A stretch of DNA of 64,000 bases from Rhyzopertha dominica (GCA_025024175.1 QCXZ01000041.1:10163786-10227785); one strand, 5' to 3'; positions 11,743 through 22,760 are shown, counted from the first letter of the stretch. Numbers and translations are program-made. The notes: a model not told the origin generated them from the letters alone.

Positions 11743-11922
11743 CCAGCAGGAGACAATCTAAATGGCGCACGTCATCCTTCCGTTCTGACGTCACCATCCT
11801 GTTACAGCGAGAAGAACTTGGCCCTGGGCGTCCTACAGCGGCCGCCCAGTAGCAACCACCGAGACGATGGTTCCAGCGGCTACGGCAGCCCCGATTCAGA
11901 GACCTTTGACACCCCGCAATGA
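11743..11922 (+). CDS. Bx: Beadex/LMO, last coding exon (C-terminal tail)
   Basis: The acceptor GATTTTTTCAG ends at 11742. The phase-0 reading from CCA continues without a stop for 59 codons to TGA at 11920-11922. It starts PAGDNLNGARHPS and ends with SSGYGSPDSETFDTPQ. The exon is GC-rich against an AT-rich background, and its frame and phase match the donor at 4418 exactly. The tail is hydrophilic, Ser/Pro-rich and predicted disordered. The SGYGSPDSETFDTPQ end looks strongly constrained, but I cannot recall whether it is a documented Beadex C-terminus, so the gene link rests on splice phase, spacing and strand. Confidence 0.75.
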   Translation, partial: PAGDNLNGARHPSVLTSPSCYSEKNLALGVLQRPPSSNHRDDGSSGYGSPDSETFDTPQ

Positions 11923-12369
11923 CGGCCCAGGGGCCGGCCCGCCTAGCCTCCGGCGCACCGGATCACCAAGAAGCTCAAGCAGTGAGAGTGATCCATCGAA
12001 TTTCTCATAATACGTGCTAGTCCACTTGCCAAAACTGTTAAGCGAACGTTGTAACTCTACAGTTTCGACTTTTGCATGGTATACGATCTTTATCGCCCTC
12101 TGCCCCTGTAAATATTTATATGATAATGTGTAAGCTCAGTTGGTCCTGAAGAAAGTGTGCTAGCAATGATAAAGCAATAATGCCTCAAGAAGACAATTTC
12201 CAAATTCCATTAAAGGAGCGATAACTTATATTCTGCTAGACAAATGGTTCTGCCATATGTACAATATATAACTTTATGCTGGTTACACTGTTGAGTCATA
12301 ATTTCACATTTAGACCTAACTTTACAAATGGCAACTCTAAGTGCCAAATCGCTTTTTTTTGTAAACAGC
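11923..12369 (+). other. Probable Beadex 3' UTR start
   Basis: The first 80 bases after the stop stay GC-rich, then composition drops to background. No canonical AATAAA was found close by; AGCAATAATG near 12170 is a weak alternative. A long 3' UTR reaching further downstream is possible. Nothing else is recognised. Confidence 0.4.
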
Positions 12370-13375
12370 TTAAAGAACAGCTTTCTCGATGTTCTGCTTA
12401 GATAGTTCTCTATTCATGTTCTTTAATTTATACCCCTTATTGGCTCCTTTGATATGTTTGTCATAGTAAGATTGTATTAGCAATCTTTCATTTACACTAG
12501 ATGAATTCTGCAGCTTTACCAAGAAAATATTGCATTCATCACATGTATCATTATCAAGTGATTTGAACGAATATTTAAATTTGGTATTAAAAATACCTGA
12601 ATACAACCACTGTTTGGCTGTATCTTTTACATTCAAGACACTCTCTTTTATAAAAAGAATATGTTCGAGACAAATTTAAATGATTTCTAAGATATTTTTT
12701 GGAGGTATGCTTATGGCCGTAATGTGATTCTATCACAGAGAATTTCAAAATATGATTTCTTACTGTATTTTTTACATCATCAGAAATTTTATTGGGCAGT
12801 TTTTTTTCTCTTTGGTCTTTGAACGCAAGGCCAACACATTTTCATTTTGATAAAGCGGTTGTTACAAATGTCTGAGAGACTTGCAAAAGTTTGCAGAAAA
12901 AAGACTTTGCAAACTTCAATATGTTAGTCTCGAATAGTAAATGAATAATGAAGAGTTATCTGTTTTTTATCCTTTCTGTCACCTATTCTGTCTCTGTTTC
13001 TTTTTATTACTGCTACAATGATGCAGAATGCCACAAAATGATGCTTTTGATTCATATCTTTGTCGACCAGAACTGCGAAAAAATTCTTGAATTTTCAGTT
13101 TACGTCCCTTCACAAACTTTTCTATTGTTTCATTACATTTCCATTTGTTCAAGTTTCTTTTGCATTTTCACCCTCTAACGTTAGTTGTTTTTCTGTCCAA
13201 CTGAAATCTTCTCCATCATCCTCTTTGTCCTTCTCAGTCAACAAATGATCTGAATCTTGATAGTCCGGGTCCAACATGGAATTATCACTGTTAATTAATT
13301 GTTTGATATTTTTGAAGCTTTCTTTCATCATATTTTCATTAGGTTCAACTATTATTTCTTCCACATCCACGATTT
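12370..13375 (-). pseudogene. Decayed insect repeat-associated protein (VCKVFFL ... CDECNIF family)
   Basis: On the minus strand, pieces of one protein family appear in order. An acidic N-terminal piece lies at 13149-13370 (NSMLDPDYQDSDHLL). Near 12860-12905 is EVCKVFFLQTFASLSDIC. Near 12690-12800 is KISDDVKNTVRNHILKF followed by ESHYGHKHTSK. At 12370-12636 is a C-terminal piece with IFNTKFKYSF, the Cys pair CDECNIF, and a Lys-rich coil. Proteins with this wording are abundant and repeated in insect genomes, and I regard them as transposon-associated; their function is unknown to me. At least two frame changes and stops show this copy is dead. Confidence 0.5.
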
Positions 13376-15120
13376 AAAAAAAGTTTTTTAGATATTGCTA
13401 AGGTTTTATTTCAATTACTGTTCAATTAATCCTGCATTTATGCTCGCAATTGCGATTACTAAAGAATATTGATGGTATTTTCCCATTTTATAGTAGTTAT
13501 CTAAATATTAGTCTCCATCCAGCTGCAAATACTGCATTGAGGATTTCTCACGTAATTAAAAAAAATCACTTGCCAATAAACTATTTATGACAAAGTCCAA
13601 CAATTTAAAATGAATATATTCTATATTATTATTTCAGAAATATAACATTTGTACAATGGCTCCAAAGTTCAAGCTTTAGGATGTGCAAAATTAGAACACT
13701 TAGTTTAAGCAAGTTTGTCAGTAAGTTCTAAGTTAAGAAAATGGGATACCACAAATTTTTATTTTATTTTTTATTTTATATTTTAAGCCTATTAAACAGA
13801 ACACACAGAAAAGGACTTCTCTCAGTATTGTAGTCCATTTTACAAAAAGCACCAAAGAAATTTTTGCACTTTCACCCAAAATATTAAGTTTGCTCTTACA
13901 TATTTTAGTTGGCATATTATAGACATGGCAATAAAAATCTTATGTGTAACACGATTTCTATTCAATTACAATAAATGTATTATAGGTACAATAGTAATAT
14001 GGTACCATAGACAAAAAGCTTTAAAATTTAAAGATCAGTTAGTAGTATACCTTGGAAAATGTTAATAGGACTGCTACTGATAATGGGTGTCACAATTTCA
14101 CAATATAATAAAAAGTGTATATTTTGTTGAAAATTTTAGAAGCTGCAGTTTTCATTTCTCAAATTTATATCCATGTGTCTATGGTTTGCTTCAGGGATTC
14201 CTACATGAACATTCAGATGGCAGTTGTGCTAATACTTAAGAATAAAGAGCATGTTTCTTATCCAAAACTTGTGAGAACAATTGTTTTCCTTGAATGATAC
14301 CAACCAATTCACTTGTAAATGATGACCACGTCATACTTTTGCAGTCCTCTTTTGAAGCATTATTTGTTATAAAGAAAAAAAGAAAAGCAGACGCTGATCA
14401 GGGCCAGCTGTGATTCTCCAGTATGTATGATTTTCTAATGTATACTATAATCAAGGCCTCTTCAGACACTCAGGTGTTAATTTTCCACTAGATAATGCCG
14501 TGCATGGGCGTTTTGTACATAGTGACTTTTGTGATTGACCTGTATAATTTGTATAAAGGGCATTGAAATTCTCTCATACATGAAGCAATTGTGTACTCTC
14601 GTATGCAAGGAGATATTATTTATTTGTTGTTTAAGATCACTACTAATTTAGTTGGCCGAGGTATTGCTTCCCCATATGTTTCCCTTTATGTGAATGCTGT
14701 GTTAGAATTTCATTTGTTAAAGGTTTCAATGAAGGTTATACATGAATCTTTGTCTTGTGTTCAATCATATGTTATTACTACTGTATATAATAGTTGCTAT
14801 TGAATAAATGTTGTCTTTTCGTTAGAATTTTTTTTTTAACTTCTATGTACCGCATCTTGGATGTCTGCACAGAGTTGATATGAAAGTCATTAGGTAAGTT
14901 TAATTTATTGTGTACATAAAATCTTTTTACGTATAAAAAGAAGTTCTACTTTTAAGATGAATCATTTAAAATTAATTCCAGCACATTTTTAAAAATATCA
15001 TCCTCACATAGGAAAAATAATTTTCAAATTCTGATTATTAAGTATTGAGAATCTTGTACTAATTAGATTGAAGAGTTGATGACTAGAAATATATTATGCT
15101 TTGCTATTCATAAATATTAC
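13376..15120. other. AT-rich region without recognised gene
   Basis: No domain, exon or repeat end was recognised. Frames at 14115-14297 and 14591-14803 (+) are short and of no known family. AATAAA at about 14802 follows the second frame, so a non-coding transcript end or distal UTR is conceivable, without further support. Confidence 0.35.
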
Positions 15121-15125
15121 ATAAT

Positions 15126-15373
15126 TGTTAATGGGTTTGAATAAAACGCACAGTGGAGTGACAATGAAGTATAATAGAAACTAAAAGAACGGTACAAAAG
15201 CAAAAGAAAGCAACAAGTGCACGCGCAGCAACAACGTTATATAGGCAAGGCGTATGCGGCGACTATTGACTGTTACATATGATGAGACAAATGACAGACA
15301 GAATCAAAGCGGTACACTGCAAAACTAAAACTATATTCTAAAGAGAAAAGCAATCCCGAATACAATATTAACA
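15126..15373 (-). repeat. copia 3' LTR
   Basis: 248 bp; TGTTAATGGG ... AATATTAACA as read on the plus strand. It differs from the other LTR at only a few sites (for example ACGCAC versus ACGTAC near the start, and GTGCAC versus GTGTAC). The polypurine tract lies just beyond it at 15374-15382. Confidence 0.95.
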
Positions 15374-15380
15374 CTCCCAC

Positions 15381-18300
15381 TTATTCGGGATCCCAGCTTA
15401 TCTTAAGCAAATTTAACATGTTACAGAATAATGGCTTGGGTAAAGCTTTAGTTAAAATATCCGCACGCTGTCTTTTTGAGTCCACGTACGACACTTTCAC
15501 ATCTCCACGATCACACACGTCGCGCACAAAGTGATACTTAATGTCTATATGCTTAGACCTTTTATGGTATTCTGGATTTCGAGCAAGTTTAATTGCCGAT
15601 TGATTGTCCACACCTATTTCAGTCGTACTTTGCTCAAAACCCAACTCACACAATAGAGATCTTAACCACAAAGCTTCCTTTACAGCTAGAGCAAGGGCTA
15701 TGTACTCAGCCTCTGTTGTTGACTGAGCTACAACGCTCTGCTTCTGACTTGTCCAGGTAATAGGTGATTCTGACAACATGAATACATAACCAGATGTAGA
15801 TTTTCGAGTTACAACGCAACCAGCATAATCTGCGTCAGAATAACCTACTAATTTAATTTCACCTGTTTTACTATACACCAGTTCGTAATCGATACTGGAC
15901 TTTAAATAGCGCAATATTTTCTTTACCGCTACCCAGTGCGTATCATCCCAATTGTTCAAAAACCTACTTACTTGGTTCACTGCAAAAGCTATATCGGGAC
16001 GACTTACAGTTGCTAAGAATACTAACGAACCCACGGCTTCACGGTAAGGTTTGCTTCCTGTAGTGCTGCTCTCACCTGATGATGGTTCCAGACGCAGACC
16101 TGGATCGGCAGGAATTGGTGATGGTTTGGCCTCTTCCATGTTAAACTTATGCAAAATCCTTTTTATGTACGGCGCTTGATTTATCGCGATCGTACCGGAT
16201 TCTTCGTCACGCACTATATTAAGACCGACGAATTGCTCTCCGTTGTCAACAGTTATAGCAAAATGTTCTTCCAAATTAGAAAGCAAGGTGTCAATTGTAC
16301 TTCGCGACGGTGACATTACAAGTCCATCGTCAACGTACAAAGCTAAATAAACTTTATTGCCAGCAACTTGTCCAACAAACACGCACTGATCACTTTTTAA
16401 TTGTTTTAAACTGTAAGTGTTCAGAAAAGTTACAAATTTCAAGTTCCAGCAACGCGATGCCTGCTTTAAACCGTACAGGCTTTTGTTTAACTTGCAAACG
16501 TAGCTTGGATGCTTCTGATCTTCAAAGCCTTGAGGTTGTTTCATGTAAATATCCTCTTGAAGTTCACCATTCAGGAACGCGGTTTTAACATCAAAATGCG
16601 CGATTTCAAAATTGTGTTCTGCCGCCACCGCGAGTAGTACACGTATCGAATCGTATCTAACCACGGGTGCGAATGTCTCTGTATAATCAATGTCCTTTTG
16701 CTGAGTAAAACCTCTCGCAACGAGACGTGCTTTATACCGTATCGTTTTTCCGTTCGCGTCAGTTTTTATACGAAAAACCCACTTGTTATCAGTAACATCG
16801 GCTCCCTCAGGTAGTGGTTGCAAGGTCCAAGTGTTGTTCTCTTTTAGTGCTCTCAATTCTTCTTTCATGGCTCGCTCCCACTGCTGTTTNTCGTCATTCT
16901 TCGTTGCTTGATCATAATTTATCGGTTCTACAATAGAACAGTACCCTACTGCTCCATAATAGTAGAAGTCAGGATGAGTGTTGCGTTTCAGATTTCTTCT
17001 ATCTCTCAGTTCTCTTCCTCCATCAATTTCTTCTCTATTTTCTTCATTATTCGCTTCATTGTGTCCTTCATTTTCATCCATATTTTCATGGTCGTTTTCA
17101 GGTTCATTCTGTTCTGGATGATTGGCCTTTTCATAATTACCAAAGTTCAGCTGCATCGTTGCAATATTTTCTTCTTTATCAATCGAAAATGGTTCGTTTT
17201 CATTAAAATTGACATTACAACTGATTTCAATTCTTCTTTTTGTCGGATCCCACAATCTGTAGTTTCCTGATTCCTTGTCAAAACCGACGAACATTAATTT
17301 CTTGCTTTTCGAGTCCCATTTCTTGCGAAACTGGGGTGGAATTGACATGTATGCAGTACATCCAAAAACTCTAATATGTTTCACTTCCGGTTTTCTTTTA
17401 AACCATTCTTCAAAGGCGCTAACCCCTTTTCCTCTTGCAGAAATAGTCCTGTTCAATACATATACGGCAGTATTGACTGCTTCTGACCATAATTCAGTTG
17501 GTACGTTTCTGTTAAATAACATTGATCTAGCTGATTCAACAATAGTGCTCATGTCTCTTTCTGATCTACCATTCTGTTGTGGCGTGTATGGAGCAGAACA
17601 TTCATGTACAATACCTTCTTTCTTTAAATATTCATTAAAATCTNGGTTTATGTACTCTTTTCCGTTGTCGCTCCGAAGTATTTTTATTCTGTTTCCCGTT
17701 TGATTCTCAACTAGAGCCTTATATTCTTTAAATCTGTTCAACACTTCGGATTTGTGCTTCATGAAGTAAACAGTCCTATATCCAGTTGCATCGTCTTTGA
17801 ACAATACAAAATAACGTGATCCACGAGGTGACTCTGTATTCATGGGTCCACATACATCGGAATGTATCATTTCGCCAGTATTATCTGTTTTGATCCTTGA
17901 TGAAACATGATGCGGTTTTCGAGACTGCTTACCGAATTGACATGCTTCACAAAACACATCTTCGCTATCATCGATCTGAAGCCCATGTATGACATTATTT
18001 TTACTAGCTTCTTTTATTGCTCTAAAATTTATGTGACCAAGCCGATCATGCCACAATTTTAATGTATCATTAATTACAACATTTCCTTCCAATTCAGAAT
18101 TTTTCATTTTAAACTGCATTATCCACAAAGTATTTTTGCGAATGCCAACGCAAGATACATTTCCATTTGATTCTCGAAATTCGCAGTGATTTTTGAAAGC
18201 ATGATGGGTGAATTTTTTATCAGTCATAGCTCCCACTGAAAATAAGCTTCTGTGCAATTCTGGAATGTACAACACATTTTTCATTTCTCTGTCATGCCAC

Positions 18301-19286
18301 TTTTCATTTACCAATGCTTGAAATTTGATATTTCCTTTTCCAGCAGCAGCAAGTAACTTATTATCAGCAATTTTAACGCAAACAGGTTCACTTAGCGGTT
18401 CTAATGTAGTAAACCACTGCCGTTGGCCTGTCATGTGAACACTTGCCCCTGAATCACAAATCCATTCTGATTTGTTTTCATCTGAACTCACGCTATACAG
18501 AGAAGAAATATCGCAAATATACGCATTTTCAGTTTTGCTTGAATTTCCGCCATCCTTCGATAATTTCGCTAACCGTTTTTTACATTCACGCGCCCAATGG
18601 CCCTTCATTTTACAATAATTGCATTTTGTGTTTTTCTTTAGCTCTGCAATATTGTTTACTTTGGCCTTATCGGATTGCGATTTATTATCAAGCTTGGCCT
18701 GTAACGCTTCAACCTGCATTGCTAAGCGCGTCGTTTCGTCATCCTGTTCGGACATTCGCGTTTCTTCCTTCAGTAAACGCGCGGTGAGATTAGCAAAAGT
18801 TTGTTTACTTGGCGATACCGAATCCCACGCAGTTCGGAACGCGTTGTATTTTGCCGGCAAGCTGTTGATTACTTTTGAACAAACCGCACTGTCGCTAATT
18901 GTTTCGTTCACATCTTTTAATTGTTTAACTAGCGACTCAATTTTCGAAAGATGACAAGNAATAGTATCACTGTCATNCATGCGATACTCGTAAAATTTTT
19001 GCCAAATTAACTCTTTGGACAACTCCGTTTTTTGTTCATGAATTGTAATCAATTTACTCCACATTTCAGCTGCGTTTTTGCAGTTTACCAAATATTGCAC
19101 TTGATCTTGCGAAATTGTGGTTAGCAATACTACCTGGGCTCTGCAGTTTTTCTCTTCCCACGCAGTCCATTCAGGCGTTCCGCTGTCTGAAGGTTCCTTG
19201 GTGGTGCCATCCACGATCGACATCAGTTTTTCTGCCTTCAGTAATATTGAAACGCTGAACTTCCACAATTGAAAATTTGATCCATC
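15381..19286 (-). CDS. copia gag-pol polyprotein, main part after the nested insertion
   Basis: One long minus-strand frame of about 1,300 codons ends at 15381. Domains in order from the N-terminus are as follows. Gag UBN2-type region (LLTTISQDQVQYLVNCKNAA). CCHC zinc knuckle (CNYCKMKGHWARECKK). Aspartic protease active site (WICDSGASVHMTG). Integrase zinc domain (LWHDRLGHIN ... CEACQFGK) and catalytic core (HSDVCGP, LRSDNGKEY, NGRSERD). Reverse transcriptase with YVDDG. RNase H (GYSDADYAG, EAEYIAL). Gag and pol are in one frame, as is usual for copia. A few N positions leave unread residues but do not break the frame. The true start lies beyond the nested element at 22671, so as it stands the N-terminus is cut off. 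Confidence 0.93.
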   Translation of the reverse strand, partial: DGSNFQLWKFSVSILLKAEKLMSIVDGTTKEPSDSGTPEWTAWEEKNCRAQVVLLTTISQDQVQYLVNCKNAAEMWSKLITIHEQKTELSKELIWQKFYEYRMXDSDTIXCHLSKIESLVKQLKDVNETISDSAVCSKVINSLPAKYNAFRTAWDSVSPSKQTFANLTARLLKEETRMSEQDDETTRLAMQVEALQAKLDNKSQSDKAKVNNIAELKKNTKCNYCKMKGHWARECKKRLAKLSKDGGNSSKTENAYICDISSLYSVSSDENKSEWICDSGASVHMTGQRQWFTTLEPLSEPVCVKIADNKLLAAAGKGNIKFQALVNEKWHDREMKNVLYIPELHRSLFSVGAMTDKKFTHHAFKNHCEFRESNGNVSCVGIRKNTLWIMQFKMKNSELEGNVVINDTLKLWHDRLGHINFRAIKEASKNNVIHGLQIDDSEDVFCEACQFGKQSRKPHHVSSRIKTDNTGEMIHSDVCGPMNTESPRGSRYFVLFKDDATGYRTVYFMKHKSEVLNRFKEYKALVENQTGNRIKILRSDNGKEYINXDFNEYLKKEGIVHECSAPYTPQQNGRSERDMSTIVESARSMLFNRNVPTELWSEAVNTAVYVLNRTISARGKGVSAFEEWFKRKPEVKHIRVFGCTAYMSIPPQFRKKWDSKSKKLMFVGFDKESGNYRLWDPTKRRIEISCNVNFNENEPFSIDKEENIATMQLNFGNYEKANHPEQNEPENDHENMDENEGHNEANNEENREEIDGGRELRDRRNLKRNTHPDFYYYGAVGYCSIVEPINYDQATKNDXKQQWERAMKEELRALKENNTWTLQPLPEGADVTDNKWVFRIKTDANGKTIRYKARLVARGFTQQKDIDYTETFAPVVRYDSIRVLLAVAAEHNFEIAHFDVKTAFLNGELQEDIYMKQPQGFEDQKHPSYVCKLNKSLYGLKQASRCWNLKFVTFLNTYSLKQLKSDQCVFVGQVAGNKVYLALYVDDGLVMSPSRSTIDTLLSNLEEHFAITVDNGEQFVGLNIVRDEESGTIAINQAPYIKRILHKFNMEEAKPSPIPADPGLRLEPSSGESSTTGSKPYREAVGSLVFLATVSRPDIAFAVNQVSRFLNNWDDTHWVAVKKILRYLKSSIDYELVYSKTGEIKLVGYSDADYAGCVVTRKSTSGYVFMLSESPITWTSQKQSVVAQSTTEAEYIALALAVKEALWLRSLLCELGFEQSTTEIGVDNQSAIKLARNPEYHKRSKHIDIKYHFVRDVCDRGDVKVSYVDSKRQRADILTKALPKPLFCNMLNLLKISWDPE

Positions 19287-19521
19287 TGTTAGAAATATTA
19301 AGAAAAAAATAAACTACACTTCGAAACAAAAAGTATATTCCGTACAAATATTAATTAAATCGATATGGTACACGATTGAGTGTTAAAAATCGAATGCCGC
19401 TCTCCTGATAGCCAGCGTCCCAGCTTCCAGCCACGGCTCCGGATGACGTAATCGTAATTGCCTTAACCCAAACAAGCATCAGAACTGCCGTCGTAGCATT
19501 CCAGGATTGTTTAGTTTAACA
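19287..19521 (-). repeat. nested gypsy 3' LTR
   Basis: 235-bp LTR, preceded by the target duplication CATC at 19283-19286. Its sequence is repeated at 22385-22619. Confidence 0.93.
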
Positions 19522-20363
19522 CGGCCGTTCCTGACATCTTGGAGCGTCCCTGCTCAAGTCGAGTGGTGGCTCCACACATCGGCCTTGGACTGACCATTTG
19601 AATTTCGGCAATAACCTCCTGTCATCCGAAGGAACCAGCCATGTAGCTGAAACTCATAACAAGGCATAAGAATCGGTCGACTAGCAACGCTAAATATTGT
19701 TTTCATGATTTCCAGACACATTAATAAAATTAATAATGTAATAACTACGTTTTCAGTCGCTCCGGATCTCGAATTCACCTAACCTAAAATTAAGGATAAA
19801 CTTGGCCAAGTTTAAAATTAATGGGGTACGCATAAAATAACAAAATGGAATATAAAATAAAATGCTTATAACCAACGAGATAACTTAAGTCTAGTGCCAC
19901 CCATGTACAAGACCAGTGACCAGGTGTGTACTTGCATGACCTCCTCCTACCTAACAGATATCTAATGGATGACCACTGTATTCTGAGATCATTCGACACT
20001 AATGGTCTCAGAACTTCCCCGTGTTACCGCCATCCCCTTACCTATCAGGAGGTCATAGGTATGCACCTCAAGTACACCCCTCCATGGTGCCCTACCTCGG
20101 ACACCATGCCTACGATATTCGGATCCATGGGCGTACTTGCTATCAACTCATACGTCTTTTCGAATGCGAAATGTCCTGCATCATCATGTGCCATTCGTAA
20201 CACCTGAAATCTCGTATATTTCGGAACCACCCATCTTAACCCGTATTTTGTTATCTTATATACCTTGCCACCTTTTAAAGCAAAACTGTTAAAAATGTGT
20301 TTATTTATATTGAAGTCTCCTGTCTCTAAGATATTTTTAATATTTTGAATTTTTGCATCCTGT
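19522..20363 (-). pseudogene. gypsy pol remnant: integrase zinc-domain stub and tail
   Basis: On the minus strand, downstream of the RT break, the reading gives ILETGDFNINKHIFNSFALK, KVYKITKYGLRWVVPKYTRF and VLRMAHDDAGHFAFEKTYEL. This is the RNase H-integrase linker and the first half of the H2C2 zinc domain of gypsy integrases. After ELI the expected integrase continuation is absent and unrelated sequence follows, marking a second deletion junction near 20140. The remaining 0.6 kb to the LTR has no recognised coding content. Confidence 0.75.
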
Positions 20364-20723
20364 TTATGTATAATTTGGAATTGATTCTGACGCTAGTGGT
20401 ATGTGATAATAACCAGAGAACAAATCAAGACTAGTAAAGTAACGATAACCTGACAATCGTCGCAATTGGTCTTCAATCAGTGGCAAGGGATATTTATCTG
20501 GTACAGTAATTTTATTTAACCCTCTGTAATCCACACAGAGTCTTTTCTCGCCATTTTTCTTGGTTACTAAGAGCACAGGACTTGCATAAGGACCGTGGTA
20601 TTCCTGAATTATATCATTTTCCAACAAGTCAGTTATGATTTCCCTTATTTGTTCACGTTCGTGATCTGAAAATTGTCGGGGACGACAAGTTACTGGTTTT
20701 TCGGAATTAAGAGAAATTACCAT
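20364..20723 (-). pseudogene. gypsy reverse transcriptase, N-terminal part only
   Basis: The reading holds the fingers/palm start of a gypsy RT: PVLLVTKKNGEKRLCVDYRG, then DKYPLPLIEDQL and TSLDLFSGYYHIPLA. It ends just after the first catalytic-Asp block (SLDLFSGYYHIPL); the YVDD-type block and thumb are absent. The sequence jumps directly to the integrase linker, so a deletion of roughly 1.5-2 kb relative to a full gypsy pol is inferred. Confidence 0.85.
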
Positions 20724-21186
20724 CTCAGTTAATTTAGTACAACCAATGTTACTTAAGTTTGTCGCTACACAATCGGCATATTCATTTAAAATACCCTTTA
20801 AAGATTTTTGTGCCCCCGCATCACCTACGCCTATGTTTATTGTAACGCTCTCGAGTAAGCTACTGTTATAATTCCGTGTGATGTGAAATCTTCTGTAAAA
20901 GTTAGTTCAGATCCGGTTCTTATATAACTAATGTCGTAAAGCTCGGTAAAATTTTGTTCTATTACGGGCACATTTAGTACGCATTTTTCAATAACATAGA
21001 ACTCAATTGTTCGCTTGATATTATCGAGGGTTATTTCAACGCTGACTAATTGCTTTGGTTTTATGGCGTTGCCGGCTAATGTAAATAAACGTACGTTACC
21101 GGCGCAGGGTTTTGTTTGTAACTGTAACTGATTTATTGCGTCTTGAGTTATAAGCGAGCATTCGCTGCCGAAGTCAATGTATGATT
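20724..21186 (-). pseudogene. gypsy protease region
   Basis: The minus-strand reading contains YIDFGSECSLITQDAINQL, a retropepsin-like active site with DFGS in place of the usual D[TS]G. Beta-strand-like sequence follows (KQLVSVEITLDNI, then YVIEKCVLNVPVI). It is out of frame with the upstream gag reading (junction near 21190), which suggests a frameshift in this copy. Confidence 0.65.
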
Positions 21187-22316
21187 TTATTTCCTGACCG
21201 TTGATTTTATGGTTTTGTAAAATTTATCATTGGGATTTTTAGCAATATAATTTACATGATATTCTATTGCTGGTAATTTACTTCGATGCTGAGTGGTGGT
21301 TTGCGGGCAATTTTTCTTTATATGACCCCATTTATTACAATGATAGCATCGCAGCGTATTTTTTTTAGCACCTGACGTTCCCTGACTACCGCCAGCAGAC
21401 ACCTTCCCTGTTTCCATACCTGTCACACCGGGACTGGCCAGCGGTGCACGCCTCTGTCTTTCATCTAATGTTTTAAAATGCCGGGCTAAATCACTAGGTT
21501 CCGTAATACCTGCAGTTTCTACTGAAAATTTTATTTGTTCATTAGATATGCCGCCTAAAATTAAATTAACCTGATCTTCGCCTGAAAGTGGTAATTTTAG
21601 TTTTTGAATCAAGGATAGTTTTTCAAAAGTATAAGCGTATAAACTCTGATTAGGATGTGCGACACATTGCATCATTTTGGTTAAATCAGCATGCAAATCT
21701 CTCTTTGCGCGGAACTGTTCAGTTAATAATTTTTTCCACTCCGGCCACGTAAAAATTCGTGTTGGAAGTGCCCTATACCAAACTTCGGCGGGACCACGTA
21801 ACTTACTTAGTGCCAAATGACAAATTGTCCTATCATTCCACCCGTAAATATATGCGAATTCGTCTACTGCAGCCAACCACTCAGTAATGTTATGCGTAAA
21901 CGGTTGTATTCGTCAATAATTGATGTGGAAGCGGTACTCACCACCTGACGCTCTGCCTGGCTTACCCCTAAGTTTTGTACGAGTCGACCTATGCCCTGGG
22001 AGATCGCTTCCCCCAGCTGCGACACGGACTCCGTAGCTTCGCTACGCTGCTGGTCGGTGGTATTGTCACCAGCGCTTGACACTCGCCGCTCAAGCTCCCC
22101 GCCCAGCTCCGGTGTTCCCGAAGCCCTTCTCCGGGACCTGGTGCTCTTCCGTTCCTGTCGGCGACCTGACCTTCGTCGCTCCCGTCGGGCATGACGTCGC
22201 TTACGACTACTACGTTCTGTCCTCGACGGCCCCACACGATCACCTATTCCATCCTCAGAAGGTGATCTCGTCCTGCGGGAACTTCGACGAACTGGTGACC
22301 TTGACTTTCGAGGCAT
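21187..22316 (-). pseudogene. gypsy gag with zinc knuckle, one frameshift
   Basis: The minus-strand frame starting at 22316 begins MPRKSRSPVRRSSRR and encodes a strongly basic, Arg/Ser-rich N-terminus. It then shifts frame near 21885. The continuation (AAVDEFAYIYGWNDRTICHL) is a retrotransposon gag capsid fold, with YALPTR-type and LTEQFRAKRD motifs. It ends with a CCHC knuckle (CYHCNKWGHIKKNCP) near 21290-21340. The frameshift between basic N-terminus and capsid shows the gag of this copy is broken. Confidence 0.82.
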
Positions 22317-22384
22317 AATAATTTCACCGTTTCACCAGAACCACGAAAAACACTGTGAACGCGTATCTTTTATCCCACTTCTGA

Positions 22385-22619
22385 TGTTAGAAATATTAAG
22401 AAAAAAATAAACTACACTTCGAAACAAAAAGTATATTCCGTACAAATATTAATTAAATCGATATGGTACACGATTGAGTGTTAAAAATCGAATGCCGCTC
22501 TCCTGATAGCCAGCGTCCCAGCTTCCAGCCACGGCTCCGGATGACGTAATCGTAATTGCCTTAACCCAAACAAGCATCAGAACTGCCGTCGTAGCATTCC
22601 AGGATTGTTTAGTTTAACA
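22385..22619 (-). repeat. nested gypsy 5' LTR
   Basis: 235-bp LTR, followed on the plus strand by CATC (22620-22623), the duplicated target. Its sequence matches 19287-19521. Confidence 0.93.
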
Positions 22620-22671
22620 CATCGAATTTGGTTATTTGTGCAATGTCGCTCTTGGAAGCTGCGGTCGTCAT
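22620..22671 (-). CDS. copia gag N-terminal codons upstream of the nested insertion
   Basis: The minus-strand ATG at 22671-22669 opens a frame starting MTTAASKSDIAQIT, which runs to the nested element at the CATC duplication. The frame is the one that continues at 19286, so this is the true N-terminus of the copia polyprotein (about 18 codons before the break). The copia is therefore inactivated by insertion, not by decay. Confidence 0.85.
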
Positions 22672-22760
22672 TTTCTCAAATTTAAACACTGAACAGTTCT
22701 TTAGCAAGCGGATACTTTTTGTCACTTTTCACTCTTCACTCGCGAGGCTTTTCCGGAGCC

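Larger units (their letters stand above)
19287..22619 (-). mobile_element. Internally deleted gypsy-type LTR element nested in copia gag
   Basis: 235-bp LTRs at 19287-19521 and 22385-22619 appear identical over what I compared, with TGTT...AACA ends. They are flanked by CATC duplications (19283-19286, 22620-22623) that belong to the copia gag sequence. Between them, in minus-strand order, lie gag, protease, the N-terminal part of reverse transcriptase and a stub of the integrase zinc domain. The rest of RT, RNase H and the integrase core are missing. The whole element is only 3.33 kb. It therefore moved in trans, or was deleted after insertion. Confidence 0.92.

Noticed and set aside
16295..18954. 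Several plus-strand frames of 90-140 codons inside 16.3-19.0 kb
   Set aside because: They are antisense to the copia gag-pol frame, and show no domain of their own.
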